DNA from: an uncultured Clostridia bacterium
GTDB lineage: Bacteria > Bacillota > Clostridia > TANB77 > CAG-508
Length of the DNA: 61,528 nucleotides
Assembly (NCBI GenBank): GCA_944388705.1
Contig: CALXJU010000005.1
Span: 1 to 61,528 of the forward strand
Direction of reading: 5' to 3'
The notes beneath the pieces are model-generated. The model ran no database searches, was not told the origin of the DNA, and was given only the letters and a program-made list of their open reading frames with translations. Shown one piece after another: positions 51,638 to 61,174 of the stretch. The first letter of the stretch is position 1; the number at the start of each line of letters is the position of its first letter. The position numbers and the translations under genes were made by a program.

Positions 51638-52075
51638 TTATTTTTCTATTATTATAGTAACAGGTCCATCATTTAATAATTCCACTTTCATATCTGCTCC
51701 AAAAATTCCTTTTTGTACTTCAATACCTGTTTTTTCGCATTGTTCACAAAAATACTCATATAATGGAATTGCTTCATCTGGTTTTGCAGCTTCAATAAAA
51801 CTTGGTCTATTACCATCTGCACAATTTGCATATAATGTAAATTGTGAAACAATTAATAATTTACCATTCACATCTTTTAAATTCAAATTCATTTTATCAT
51901 TCTCATCTGTAAATATTCGTAAATTACATAATTTTCTAACCAAATAATCTGCTTCTTTTTTTGTATCACCTTGTTTTATTCCTACTAAAACAAGAAATCC
52001 TTGATTTATTTGCCCTACTACTTTTTCATCAACTTTTACATTTGCATATTTTACTCTTTGAACTACTATTTTCAT
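51638..52075 (-). CDS. dtd: D-aminoacyl-tRNA deacylase
   Basis: Hydrolyses D-aminoacyl-tRNA and Gly-tRNA-Ala. 145 residues: MKIVVQRVKYANVKVD, the conserved SQFTLYANCADGNRPSF and the Gly-cisPro motif in NDGPVTIII near the C-terminus. The start codon directly abuts the stop of the zinc-ribbon gene (TAGATG), implying coupling. Confidence 0.95.
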   Translation of the reverse strand: MKIVVQRVKYANVKVDEKVVGQINQGFLVLVGIKQGDTKKEADYLVRKLCNLRIFTDENDKMNLNLKDVNGKLLIVSQFTLYANCADGNRPSFIEAAKPDEAIPLYEYFCEQCEKTGIEVQKGIFGADMKVELLNDGPVTIIIEK

Positions 52076-52603
52076 CTAATTTTCTTCTTTCTTTTCTTTT
52101 TCCTCTTCTTCTTTTATTTCTTCTTGTAACTCTTCTTTTACAATTTCTTTTTCAGTTTCATTTTCTGGTTTAATCTCTACTGTTTCAAGTTCTTCTAATA
52201 CAGCTTCAGGTTCTTTTGCCTCTTCAGTAGCTTCTGTTTCTTCTTGTTTTTCTCCACAATATGGGCAAAATGCGCTTGTTTTTTCTATTGTTTTATTACA
52301 TTTTGGACATACTTTTTGGTCTTTTAATTCTAATATTGATTTTAAACATGTTTCAATTTCTGCTGATAATACATCTATTTTTGTACATTCTTCTTCCAAT
52401 TCTGTACTTATATCTATATTTTCTTCTCTCACATGTTTTTCATAAACCTTTTTACCTATTTCTGTATATAAATCTTTAATATCTGACTTGTTTTCATTTA
52501 TTTTCATTTTTAATTTTGCTTCTTTTGCAATTTTACTTGTTTTTTCTGCTGTTGCACCATATGCTTCACTAGCTTTTTTACCTAATTTACTAAGAAAATC
52601 CAT
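52076..52603 (-). CDS. Zinc-ribbon protein with acidic tail
   Basis: 175 residues. Amphipathic N-terminus (MDFLSKLGKKASEAYGATAEKT), a helical Lys/Glu part, then a zinc ribbon CPKC...CPYC near residues 98-117. A C-terminal tail of almost pure Glu/Lys/Val/Thr follows. The architecture is seen in many clostridial zinc-ribbon proteins of unknown function. It is co-translated with dtd. No catalytic motif is visible. Confidence 0.72.
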   Translation of the reverse strand: MDFLSKLGKKASEAYGATAEKTSKIAKEAKLKMKINENKSDIKDLYTEIGKKVYEKHVREENIDISTELEEECTKIDVLSAEIETCLKSILELKDQKVCPKCNKTIEKTSAFCPYCGEKQEETEATEEAKEPEAVLEELETVEIKPENETEKEIVKEELQEEIKEEEEKEKKEEN

Positions 52604-52683
52604 TTTTATTCCTCCTATTATTACATATTATGTTTTATTTTTAAAAAAATTATGTATATTTATTATATTTTAAATTTATTTCT

Positions 52684-53670
52684 TTAGTATTCACTTTTTC
52701 TTTCTCTATTCATAAGCATATTTACTGCATCTTCTGGTTTTAAGTTTTTATATAAAATTCCATACACAGCTTCTACTATAGGCATTTCTATTCCATGAAT
52801 TTTTCCTAATTCATAGGCAACTTCAATATTATCTATACTTTCTATTGTCATTCCAACTTCTTTTTTAGTTTCTTCTAAAGTTTTTCCTTGACCTATTAAT
52901 TTTCCGGCTTTCCTATTTCTACTATGTTCACTTAAACATGTTACTATTAAATCACCTAATCCACTAAGTCCATATAGTGTTTCTTTTTGTCCTCCTAATG
53001 CTACACCTAATCTTGAAAGTTCTGCTAAACCTCTTGTTATTAATGCTGCAAATGTATTATCTCCTAAACCTATTCCTGCTGCAACTCCAGCACAAAATGC
53101 TATTATATTTTTTAATGCTCCTCCAAGTTCTACACCTTTTACATCTTTTGATGTATATATTCTCATTTTATCATTCATAAAAGTATCTTGTACTAATTTT
53201 AATAATGCATCATATTTTGATGCTACTACTAATACTGTTGGTATAGCCACTGATACTTCTTCTGCATGGCTTGGACCTGATAATACTGCAATTTTAGCAG
53301 ATGGTATTTCTTCTTGTACAACTTCATCTAATGTCATTAAACTATCTTTTTCAAATCCTTTTGAACATATTACTATTGGTTGGTTTGTAACATATTTCTT
53401 ATATTCTTTTACTGTATTTCTTGTGAATTTTGATGGTGTTACATGTATTATAAAATCTGTTCCATTTATTGCTTCTTCATATGAATTAGTACAATACACT
53501 CCTTCTGGTATTTCTGCATCTGGTAAAAATTTGCACTTTTTTTCATTATTTATTAAATCTTTTTCTTCTTCTGAAAATGACCACATTTTTATTTTATATC
53601 CTTGCTTAGCTAAATGAATTGCAAGTGCAACGCCCCAACTTCCACTTCCTATTATACATATTTTTTTCAT
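52684..53670 (-). CDS. gpsA: Glycerol-3-phosphate dehydrogenase [NAD(P)+]
   Basis: Makes sn-glycerol-3-phosphate for phospholipids. About 328 residues. The dinucleotide motif is CIIGSGSWGVALAIHLA at the N-terminus. The substrate-site helix has GALKNIIAFCAGVAAGIGLGDNT, and TRGLAELSRLG and GLGDLIVTC follow. Start 53670 (MKKICIIG) follows GAGGAGGAATTATTA; the longer frame is not supported. The ATG overlaps the stop of the upstream gene (TAATG). With plsY two genes upstream, this is a lipid-precursor cluster. Confidence 0.96.
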   Translation of the reverse strand: MKKICIIGSGSWGVALAIHLAKQGYKIKMWSFSEEEKDLINNEKKCKFLPDAEIPEGVYCTNSYEEAINGTDFIIHVTPSKFTRNTVKEYKKYVTNQPIVICSKGFEKDSLMTLDEVVQEEIPSAKIAVLSGPSHAEEVSVAIPTVLVVASKYDALLKLVQDTFMNDKMRIYTSKDVKGVELGGALKNIIAFCAGVAAGIGLGDNTFAALITRGLAELSRLGVALGGQKETLYGLSGLGDLIVTCLSEHSRNRKAGKLIGQGKTLEETKKEVGMTIESIDNIEVAYELGKIHGIEMPIVEAVYGILYKNLKPEDAVNMLMNRERKSEY

Positions 53671-54281
53671 TAATAATTCCTCCTCTTCTGCATATATATT
53701 AAAAATATAATTAATATTGCTATTATTAATATTTGCCACCAATGCAATTGAAATTTTATCTTAACTTCATTTTTTCCATCTGTTTGTATTGTATCTTCTT
53801 CATAATTATACTCCATTTTACATGTATTATCTTCATCTATTGAGAAATTGTCTATTAACATTAAATTATCTTTTGATTCTGATTTTATTCTATAAATCAT
53901 GTCCATATCTGTATATTCTGATATTATTTCAAATATATATTCTTCTCCACCCATATCATCTAATTTTATTTGAACATATTCTATTCCATTATCTATATAT
54001 GTATCTTTAAGTACATTATTTACATTTACCATTATACTTGGAATTGTATTGTATATTAATGTGTTTGCACCATCATATCCTATATCTAGTCCATCATGTT
54101 TTATTGCATAATTTATATAATTTTTAGGTAATAACATATATATTTCATATGGTTCATCTGCTTCTGTTACAGTAAGTCTTAATTGACTCATTCCCGCCAA
54201 TTCTGCTTCTGCATTCGTTGGAATATATACACTTGTTATTATTAATATACTTAATATTATTATTTTTATTAATTTTTTCAT
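53670..54281 (-). CDS. Secreted, membrane-anchored protein of unknown function
   Basis: 203 residues. A signal peptide (MKKLIKIIILSILIITSVYIPTNAEA) is followed by a beta-rich extracytoplasmic part (LRLTVTEADEPYEIYMLLPKNYI...). A C-terminal membrane helix (WWQILIIAILIIFLIYM) has a basic tail. It lies between plsY and gpsA and is translationally coupled to gpsA by a TAATG overlap. I recognise no family. Confidence 0.75.
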   Translation of the reverse strand: MKKLIKIIILSILIITSVYIPTNAEAELAGMSQLRLTVTEADEPYEIYMLLPKNYINYAIKHDGLDIGYDGANTLIYNTIPSIMVNVNNVLKDTYIDNGIEYVQIKLDDMGGEEYIFEIISEYTDMDMIYRIKSESKDNLMLIDNFSIDEDNTCKMEYNYEEDTIQTDGKNEVKIKFQLHWWQILIIAILIIFLIYMQKRRNY

Positions 54282-54290
54282 TTGCTTCTC

Positions 54291-54920
54291 CTATTTCTTG
54301 AAACTCAATTTGTTTTCAGTTCCATTTAGTATTCTTTTTATATTACTTCTATGATTGAAAGCAACTATTACTGCTAAAATTATACTATAAATAAAATAAC
54401 TACTTCCTTCATCTATTGTATAATTTGTCTTCATAAATAATACTAAAATTGGAAATAAAATTGCTGCACCTACTGACCCCATTGACACCATTCTTGTTAA
54501 TGCCATTAATACTAATGCAAATACTAAACATATTAATCCTATTTTCCAATTTGTCATTAATACAACTCCTAAAGATGTTGCAACTCCTTTTCCTCCTTTA
54601 AATTGGAAAAATATTGGAAATGTATGTCCTACTACTACTGCAATTCCCGCAATTTGCACTAATAGTGCTTTATCTAAATTTTTAGCTATTGCTCCTACTA
54701 ATATTGCAAATGAAATTGCTACTACACCTTTCAATGCATCTCCTATTAAAGTTAGTATTGCTGCTTTTTTTCCTACTGAACGCAACATATTTGTTGCTCC
54801 TGCATTCCCACTTCCTTTTTCTCTAACATCAAATCCTGCCATTTTTTTACTTATTATTACTGAAAAGCTTATACTTCCTATTAAATAAGCTACAATTCCT
54901 ACTATTATATATCCTGCCAT
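54291..54920 (-). CDS. plsY: Glycerol-3-phosphate acyltransferase PlsY
   Basis: Acylates glycerol-3-phosphate using acyl-phosphate, the first membrane step of phospholipid synthesis. A five-helix protein of about 209 residues. Motif 1 is SGNAGATNMLRSVGK, motif 2 is GHTFPIFFQFKGGKGVATSLG, and AVIVAFNHRSNIKRIL ends the catalytic part. Start 54920 (MAGYII) has AAGGAG at proper distance; an in-frame GTG upstream is too close to it. It is operonic with the unknown gene and gpsA. Confidence 0.95.
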   Translation of the reverse strand: MAGYIIVGIVAYLIGSISFSVIISKKMAGFDVREKGSGNAGATNMLRSVGKKAAILTLIGDALKGVVAISFAILVGAIAKNLDKALLVQIAGIAVVVGHTFPIFFQFKGGKGVATSLGVVLMTNWKIGLICLVFALVLMALTRMVSMGSVGAAILFPILVLFMKTNYTIDEGSSYFIYSIILAVIVAFNHRSNIKRILNGTENKLSFKK

Positions 54921-54942
54921 TTTTATCACTCCTTTTCATATT

Positions 54943-55031
54943 TGGGAAATTTGGGGACAGTCCCGTTTTTTCCTTTTGGGTAATTTGGGGACGGTTCTCT
55001 TTTTTCCTTTTTGGAAATTTTGGGACAGACC
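54943..55031. repeat. Three tandem ~34-bp units of REP-like sequence
   Basis: Units begin TTTGGGAAATTTGGGGACAG, TTTGGGTAATTTGGGGACGG and TTTGGAAATTTTGGGACAGA, spaced about 34 bp apart and separated by TTTTTTCC. GGGGACGGTTCTC belongs to the same class as the ends of D1 and the repeat in nrdD. It fills the gap between der and plsY. Confidence 0.75.
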
Positions 55032-56360
55032 TTACATATCCTTTTCGTTTTTTTCTCTTACTATTATTCTTACTGGTGTTCCTTCAAGTCCAAATTCTCT
55101 TCTAATTTGATTTACTAAATATCTTTCATATGAGAAATGAAATAATTGTTTATCATTTACGAATATCACAAATGTTGGTGGTTTTGTACTTGCTTGAGTT
55201 CCATATAAAATTTTTAGTCTTTTTCCTTTGTCTGATGGTGGCTGTACTATCGCAATAGCTTCATTTATTACTTGATTTAATACTGATGTTGATATTCTCA
55301 TAGCATTTTGTTCTGCAACATGGTTGATTAAGTCAAATAATTTTTCTACTCTTTGTCCTGTTTTTGCAGATATAAATATTATTGGTGCATATGATAAATA
55401 TGATAATTTTTCATATATTTGTTTTTTGTATTTTTCCAATGTTCCTGTTTCTTTTTCATATTCATCCCATTTGTTGACTACTATTATTATTCCTTTTCCT
55501 GCTTCATGTGCTTCACCTGCTATTTTTGCATCTTGGTCAGTTACTCCTTCTAATGCATCTATCATCATTAAACATACATCTGCTCTTTCAATTGCTAACA
55601 ATGTTCTCATTATGCTAAATTTTTCAATTGATTCTGTTACTTTGCTCTTTCTTCTAATTCCTGCTGTATCTATTAATACATATTTTCCATGTTCGTTTTC
55701 ATATTCTGTATCTATAGCATCTCTTGTTGTTCCTGCTATTGAACTTACTATTGTCCTATTTTGCCCTAATATTTTGTTTATTAATGATGATTTTCCTACA
55801 TTTGGCTTTCCTATTACAGCTACTTTTATTTTGTCATTATCATCTTCACTTGCATCTTTTTCTGGAAAGTTTTCATATATTGCATCTAATACATCACCTA
55901 TTCCTAATGCATGTGCTGCTGATACTGGATATGGCTCTCCTATTCCTAAGTTGTAAAATTCGTAAATTTCATTTTTGTCTTTACTCATATTATCTGCTTT
56001 ATTACATACTAATACAACTGGTTTTTTTGATTTTTTTAACATTAATGCAATTTCTTGGTCTGCTGCTGTTACTCCTTGTTTTACATCTGTTAAGAAGACT
56101 ATTACATCAGCTATTTCTATTGCTATTTTTGCTTGTTCTCTCATCTGTGATATTATTATATCCTCTGATTCTGGTTCTATTCCAGCTGTATCTATTACTG
56201 TAAAGTTCCTTCCTCTCCAATTAGTTTCAGCATATATTCTGTCTCTTGTAACTCCTGGCGTATCTTCTACTATTGATATTCTACTTCCTACTATGTAATT
56301 AAAAAATGTTGATTTTCCTACATTTGGCTTTCCTATTATTGCTACTGTTGGTTTTGACAT
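55032..56360 (-). CDS. der: GTPase Der (EngA)
   Basis: Ribosome assembly GTPase with two G domains. G1 motifs are GKPNVGKSTFFN (about residue 10) and GKPNVGKSSLIN (about 185). Switch and G3/G4 motifs are DTAG in both domains and NKAD/NKWD. The C-terminal KH-like domain contains TKPPTFVIFVND and GLEGTPVRIIVREK. 442 residues, full length. Confidence 0.97.
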   Translation of the reverse strand: MSKPTVAIIGKPNVGKSTFFNYIVGSRISIVEDTPGVTRDRIYAETNWRGRNFTVIDTAGIEPESEDIIISQMREQAKIAIEIADVIVFLTDVKQGVTAADQEIALMLKKSKKPVVLVCNKADNMSKDKNEIYEFYNLGIGEPYPVSAAHALGIGDVLDAIYENFPEKDASEDDNDKIKVAVIGKPNVGKSSLINKILGQNRTIVSSIAGTTRDAIDTEYENEHGKYVLIDTAGIRRKSKVTESIEKFSIMRTLLAIERADVCLMMIDALEGVTDQDAKIAGEAHEAGKGIIIVVNKWDEYEKETGTLEKYKKQIYEKLSYLSYAPIIFISAKTGQRVEKLFDLINHVAEQNAMRISTSVLNQVINEAIAIVQPPSDKGKRLKILYGTQASTKPPTFVIFVNDKQLFHFSYERYLVNQIRREFGLEGTPVRIIVREKNEKDM

Positions 56361-56459
56361 ACTTGTAACCTTTCCTTTCTATTTTACACCTATATTTTAC
56401 TATTTTACTTAATAAATTGCAAGTTAATTTTTATTGTTTACAAAAAAATAATAATTTTA

Positions 56460-56917
56460 ATTCTGAAATATTTTAAATAATTCACTACACTATCACCAAC
56501 CATATCATATATGTATTTAAAGCATTCCAAATTTTGGACAAGCCAAACTTCCCGTAGAAAATCTAATATATTCAGATGAGCCGCTTTCATTCAGGCTCAA
56601 ACTTATAAATATGTTTATTTTGATTAAACAACGAATACGACCGGAATAGTGTTACAAATTCTTAAACTAAAGTCATAAAGGTCCCCATTTTTGGGTATTG
56701 TTGTGACTTTAGTTTTAGAATTTGTTAACGTTATGTAGGGTAGTCGAGGCAGTTTATGAAAAATACACATATTTATAAGCTTGCCCATGAACATTCCTCA
56801 TCTGAATATATAAGATTTTCTAACGTTAAGTTTAGATGCACAAAATTTTCCATTTTTTAAATACATATATGATATGGTTGGTGATAGTCTGGTAAGTCTT
56901 TTAAAGAATTTCAGAAT
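56460..56917. ncRNA. Large structured repeat element, copy B
   Basis: A 458-bp near-palindrome without reading frames. About 60 nt at each end (56460-56521 with 56857-56917) are complementary with few mismatches. The segment ACTATCACCAACCATATCAT and its exact complement on the other side have no counterpart in copy A. From ATGTATTTAAA inward the DNA is about 97% identical to copy A. This pattern, with a conserved core but changed yet still paired stems, argues for a structured RNA or a hairpin-borne element. Confidence 0.7.
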
Positions 56918-56936
56918 AAGGATATTTTTAGTAGCA

Positions 56937-56966
56937 AAAAATGTGCAGTTTTTTCTGCACATTTTT
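56937..56966 (-). terminator. Terminator of pyk
   Basis: AAAATGTGCAG/CTGCACATTTT with a six-T loop, immediately after the pyk stop. Confidence 0.9.
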
Positions 56967-56973
56967 ATAAAAC

Positions 56974-58419
56974 TTATACTCTTACAATTCCACCTATTAT
57001 TTTTTTCTCGCATTTTGTATCTACAAATGTTTGAGCTCCTCCTGATAAAACAACTACATCTCCTGCTTCTAATGTTCCGTTAGCTTTTAATGTTTCAATT
57101 CCTTTTTCAAGAGTTGCCTCTGGTGTAGCTTCGCCTTCAATTAATACAGGTAATACGTTCCATACTACTGATAATTGATGGAATGTTTTTTCATCATCAG
57201 TTACAGCTATTATTGGGCATCCAGCTCCCATTCCAGCTATTTTTCTTACTGAATTTCCTGTATGTGTATATGTTGCTATTGCATTAGCTTCTATGTGTTC
57301 AGCCATTGAACATGTTGAATATGCAATATTTTTTTCTAAATCTTCTGATTTTTCACAATATGAACCTTTTTTGATAAATCTCTTCCAGTAATTTACAGAA
57401 CCTTCTATTGAATTTGATATTTTAACCATTGCTTCTACACATTCTACTGGATATTTACCCATTGCACATTCTCCAGAAAGCATTATACAACTTGTTCTGT
57501 CATATACTGCATTTGCTACGTCACTTACTTCTGCTCTTGTTGGACGTGGGTTTGATATCATTGATTCTAACATTTGTGTTGCTGTTATAACTGGTTTTCC
57601 AACTGCATTACATCTTTTTATAAAATGTTTTTGTACAACTGGTACTTGTTCCATTGGTATTTCTACTCCCATGTCTCCACGAGCTACCATTATACCATCT
57701 GATAATTCTAATATTTCTTCGAAATTATCAATTCCTTCTTGACTTTCTATTTTAGAGATTATTTGTACTCTTTCTCCACCATTTTCATTTAATAATTTTC
57801 TGATTGCTTGTACATCTGATGCTCTTCTTACAAATGATGCAGCTATAAAATCAAATCCTGCTTTTATTCCTTTTGTTATATCATCTATATCTTTTGGAGA
57901 TAATGCTGGTAAGTTTAATTTTAATCCAGGTACATTTACTGTTTTTCTACTTCCTAATTTTGCTGTATTTAATGCTTTACATACAACATCTTTTCCTCTT
58001 ATTTCTTTTACTTCAAATTCAAGTGCTCCGTCATCTACTAATATTTTAGCTCCTGGAACTACATCTTTATATAAATCTTTATATCCTATTGATGTTTTTG
58101 TGTTATTTCCAATTACATCATCATGTAAAAATGTGAATTCTTGTCCTTCTTCTATTAATACTTTTTCATCTCCTGATTCAAGTTTTCCTGTTCTAATTTC
58201 TGGACCTTTTGTATCTAACATTAATCCAATTGGTTTATTTAATGCTTTTCTTACTTTTTTTATTGTGTCTATTTTTGTAGCATTTTCTTCATATCCTCCA
58301 TGTGAGAAATTGATTCTTGTTACATTTAATCCTGCATTCATTAATTTTGTTAACATTTCTTCACTTTCACTTGCTGGTCCTATTGTTCCTACAATATTTG
58401 TTCTTCTTAAATTTTTCAC
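56974..58419 (-). CDS. pyk: Pyruvate kinase
   Basis: Final ATP-forming step of glycolysis. 481 residues, the form without the extra C-terminal PEP-utilizer domain found in Bacillus. Motifs: GLMLDTKGPEIRTG, the catalytic Lys in IISKIESQEG, and GVEIPMEQVPVVQK (signature MVARGDMGVEIP). The C-terminal domain ends DTKCEKKIIGGIVRV. It has its own terminator. Confidence 0.97.
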   Translation of the reverse strand: MKNLRRTNIVGTIGPASESEEMLTKLMNAGLNVTRINFSHGGYEENATKIDTIKKVRKALNKPIGLMLDTKGPEIRTGKLESGDEKVLIEEGQEFTFLHDDVIGNNTKTSIGYKDLYKDVVPGAKILVDDGALEFEVKEIRGKDVVCKALNTAKLGSRKTVNVPGLKLNLPALSPKDIDDITKGIKAGFDFIAASFVRRASDVQAIRKLLNENGGERVQIISKIESQEGIDNFEEILELSDGIMVARGDMGVEIPMEQVPVVQKHFIKRCNAVGKPVITATQMLESMISNPRPTRAEVSDVANAVYDRTSCIMLSGECAMGKYPVECVEAMVKISNSIEGSVNYWKRFIKKGSYCEKSEDLEKNIAYSTCSMAEHIEANAIATYTHTGNSVRKIAGMGAGCPIIAVTDDEKTFHQLSVVWNVLPVLIEGEATPEATLEKGIETLKANGTLEAGDVVVLSGGAQTFVDTKCEKKIIGGIVRV

Positions 58420-58536
58420 TTTTTATTCCTCCCTTAATTTTTACAACTATTGATTATTATAACATATTTAACCAATTTTATTCAATAGCTATTTTAAATA
58501 TATTTACTTTTATCTTGGATTTAACACACGCAAAAA

Positions 58537-58551
58537 ACGCCCTTGTGGCGT
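58537..58551 (-). terminator. Short terminator of rpmF
   Basis: ACGCC/GGCGT with a short loop and, on the minus strand, a T run. Confidence 0.7.
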
Positions 58552-58559
58552 CAGTGCTT

Positions 58560-58745
58560 CTATTCTTCTACTTTTTTTGCAACTACTTCTTTTCCATTAT
58601 AGTATCCGCAATTTGAGCATACTCTATGTTGCATTACTGGTTCATGACAGTGTGGGCAAGTAGCAAAATTTGGTTTTTCTACTTTCCATGTTGATCTTTT
58701 TGAATGTGTTCTAGCTTTTGACCATCTTCTTTTTGGTTGTGCCAT
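58560..58745 (-). CDS. rpmF: Ribosomal protein bL32
   Basis: 61 residues: MAQPKRRWSKARTHSKRSTW, then the zinc-ribbon pattern CPHCHEP and CSNCGYY. Start 58745 is the standard MA[QV]PKR. It stands alone; the DUF177 gene usually found upstream is not here. Confidence 0.96.
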   Translation of the reverse strand: MAQPKRRWSKARTHSKRSTWKVEKPNFATCPHCHEPVMQHRVCSNCGYYNGKEVVAKKVEE

Positions 58746-58894
58746 TTTTATTCCCCCCTCACACAAGATATATGTATATATCTATTCATTATTTTTCCAT
58801 ATTTTTAGTCACTATAAAATTATACAAGGATTTTTGCATTTTGTCAACAACTTTTTAGCAATTTCTGCATATAATTTACATTAGGAGGCTTATT

Positions 58895-60742
58895 ATGTGT
58901 GGAATTGTTGGTTTTGTAAATTATAAACAAGATATTTCTAATTTTAGAAATGTATTAAATAATATGAGTGAAGTGCTTTCTAAAAGAGGACCTGATGAAA
59001 ACGGAACTTATTTAAGTAAACATGTTGCTTTTGCTCACAGAAGACTTATAGTTATTGACCCTATAGGTGGAAAACAACCTATGTTAGAACATTTTTCTGA
59101 TAATGAATTTTGTATTGTTTATAATGGTCAAATTTATAATACTAAAGAATTAAAATCTACATTAGAAGAAAATGGTTTTACTTTTGATACTACTTCAGAT
59201 ACAGAAGTTTTATTAAAAAGTTATATTTATTATGGTAAAGATATTGTAAATCATTTAAATGGAATTTTTGCTTTTGCAATTTGGAATTCTAAAAAAGAAG
59301 AATTATTTATTGCTAGAGACCATTTTGGCGTAAAACCGTTATTTTATACATTTAAAAATAATTCATTTATTTTTGCATCTGAAATTAAAGCCCTTTTTGA
59401 ATTTCCTGGTGTTGAAAAAATATTAGATTCTCAAGGAATTTCAGAGTTATTTGGTATTGGGCCTGCCCATACTCCTGGTACTACTGTTTTTAAAAATCTC
59501 TTTGAACTTAAACCTGCTCATTTTGCAATTTATAATAAAACAGGTTTGCATATCGAAAAATATTGGAGTTTAAAAAGCGAACCACATACAGAAAATTTTT
59601 CTCAAACATGTGAACATTTAGATTATCTATTAAAGGATTCTATTACTAGACAACTGGTTTCTGATGTTCCTTTATGTACATTTTTATCAGGAGGTTTAGA
59701 TTCTAGCATTATTACAAAATATGCTGCTGATTATTGTAAGGAAAATGGATTACCTCCACTTTCTACTTACTCAATAGATTATGTTGATAATGATAAGAAT
59801 TTTGTAAAAAGTGATTTTCAACCTAATTCTGATAATTACTATATAAATATAATGGTTAATGAGTTAAAAACTGAACATCATCCTATTGTTATTGATACAC
59901 CTGAACTTGCAGATTATTTAGAAGATGCCATGATTGCTCGTGATATGCCTGGTATGGCTGATATTGATTCTTCTCTTTTACTATTTTGCAAATATGTAAA
60001 ACCTACTGCTACTGTTTCTCTTACAGGTGAATGTGCTGATGAGATTTTTGGCGGATATCCTTGGTTTTTCCGTGATGATGCACTTAATAGTGGTACTTTT
60101 CCTTGGTCTATAGCAATTTCTGAACGTCAAACACTTTTGAATCCAGATATTGCAAAAAAAGTATCTCTACAAAATTATATTGATTATAGATATAATGAAA
60201 GTCTTTCTGAATTGGAAATTCTTGATTCTGATTCTAAAGAAACTGCCGAAAAAAGAAAGATTTCTCATCTTACTTTGAATTGGTTTATGCAAACTCTTCT
60301 CGACCGTTCTGATAGAATGGCTATGTATAATGGTTTTGAACTTCGTGTTCCTTTTTGTGATTACAGATTAGCTCAATATGTATGGAATATTCCTTGGGAA
60401 ATGAAGGCTCTTAATGGTAGAGAAAAAGGTCTACTTCGACATATTTCTCGTAAAATTCTTCCTGAAGAAATTGTAGATAGAAAAAAGAGTCCTTATCCAA
60501 AAACTCATAATCCAACTTATCTTGCAAAAGTTAAGTCTATACTTTCTAATATTATGACTAATCCTAATGCTCCAATTAATTCTTTATTAAATAGAGACTA
60601 TATTTTGGATATTTTAAATACTGATGGAAAAGCTTTTACTCGCCCTTGGTTTGGTCAATTGATGACTGGACCTCAACTTATGGCTTACCTTTGTCAAGTA
60701 AATATGTGGCTTGAAAAGTATGAACCCAAAATTGAGATTTAA
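58895..60742 (+). CDS. asnB: Asparagine synthase (glutamine-hydrolysing)
   Basis: Makes Asn from Asp, Gln and ATP. 615 residues. The N-terminal glutaminase begins MCGIVGFVNY with Cys2 as nucleophile. The synthetase domain has the PP-loop SGGLDSSIITKYA (about 268). The C-terminal FELRVPFCDYRLAQYVWNIPWEMK is typical. The ribosome site is TTAGGAGGCTTATT. There is no T-box leader visible in the 128-bp upstream gap. Confidence 0.96.
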   Translation: MCGIVGFVNYKQDISNFRNVLNNMSEVLSKRGPDENGTYLSKHVAFAHRRLIVIDPIGGKQPMLEHFSDNEFCIVYNGQIYNTKELKSTLEENGFTFDTTSDTEVLLKSYIYYGKDIVNHLNGIFAFAIWNSKKEELFIARDHFGVKPLFYTFKNNSFIFASEIKALFEFPGVEKILDSQGISELFGIGPAHTPGTTVFKNLFELKPAHFAIYNKTGLHIEKYWSLKSEPHTENFSQTCEHLDYLLKDSITRQLVSDVPLCTFLSGGLDSSIITKYAADYCKENGLPPLSTYSIDYVDNDKNFVKSDFQPNSDNYYINIMVNELKTEHHPIVIDTPELADYLEDAMIARDMPGMADIDSSLLLFCKYVKPTATVSLTGECADEIFGGYPWFFRDDALNSGTFPWSIAISERQTLLNPDIAKKVSLQNYIDYRYNESLSELEILDSDSKETAEKRKISHLTLNWFMQTLLDRSDRMAMYNGFELRVPFCDYRLAQYVWNIPWEMKALNGREKGLLRHISRKILPEEIVDRKKSPYPKTHNPTYLAKVKSILSNIMTNPNAPINSLLNRDYILDILNTDGKAFTRPWFGQLMTGPQLMAYLCQVNMWLEKYEPKIEI

Positions 60743-60765
60743 TTGTATGAAATTTGATTGTATAC

Positions 60766-60800
60766 AACGAATGAGGTCGCAAATTGCGACCTCATTCGTT
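60766..60800 (+). terminator. Strong rho-independent terminator of asnB
   Basis: AACGAATGAGGTCGCAA is exactly complementary to TTGCGACCTCATTCGTT; the arms nearly meet and are followed by T residues. Confidence 0.93.
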
Positions 60801-60811
60801 TTGAGATTGTA

Positions 60812-61048
60812 TTATCCCCACCAATCCGGAACTCTTCCTACATCCCATCCATCTTCACTATATAATATACGGTTTCTTACTGTATATGTCTTTCCATCTG
60901 GAGCTGTATAAGTTCCATTTTGTTTTACAGGTTTGTGCGTTTTTCCATAATCATTTTCTTTTACCTTATGGTCATTTACTTTTTTACCGCAAAACATACA
61001 GAAAACACTATCACCATCGATTTTCTTACCACAATACTTGCAAAACAT
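60812..61048 (-). CDS. Small zinc-ribbon protein
   Basis: 78 residues: CKYCGKKIDGDSVFCMFCGKK gives a double CxxC zinc ribbon. A short linker and a Tyr/Trp-rich C-terminal part follow (GTYTAPDGKTYTVRNRILYS, GWDVGRVPDWWG). It resembles the free zinc-ribbon proteins common in Clostridia, of unknown role. The ribosome site is AAGGAGGAAGTATT. Confidence 0.75.
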   Translation of the reverse strand: MFCKYCGKKIDGDSVFCMFCGKKVNDHKVKENDYGKTHKPVKQNGTYTAPDGKTYTVRNRILYSEDGWDVGRVPDWWG

Positions 61049-61174
61049 AATACTTCCTCCTTGTCAATTGACTTTCTAACTTATTTTACTTGTTGCACCT
61101 ATTTAAACTGCTCTTAAATTAGAACAGGAATTTTTCTAATATATAATATATACTAACATAATCTTTGTGTTTTT
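61049..61174. other. Short intergenic gap, nothing recognised
   Basis: AT-rich, holds the ribosome site of the zinc-ribbon gene. No repeat or RNA structure is seen. Confidence 0.5.

Noticed and set aside
58767-58894. T-box or riboswitch upstream of asnB
   Set aside because: The gap is too short and lacks T-box or stem I features.
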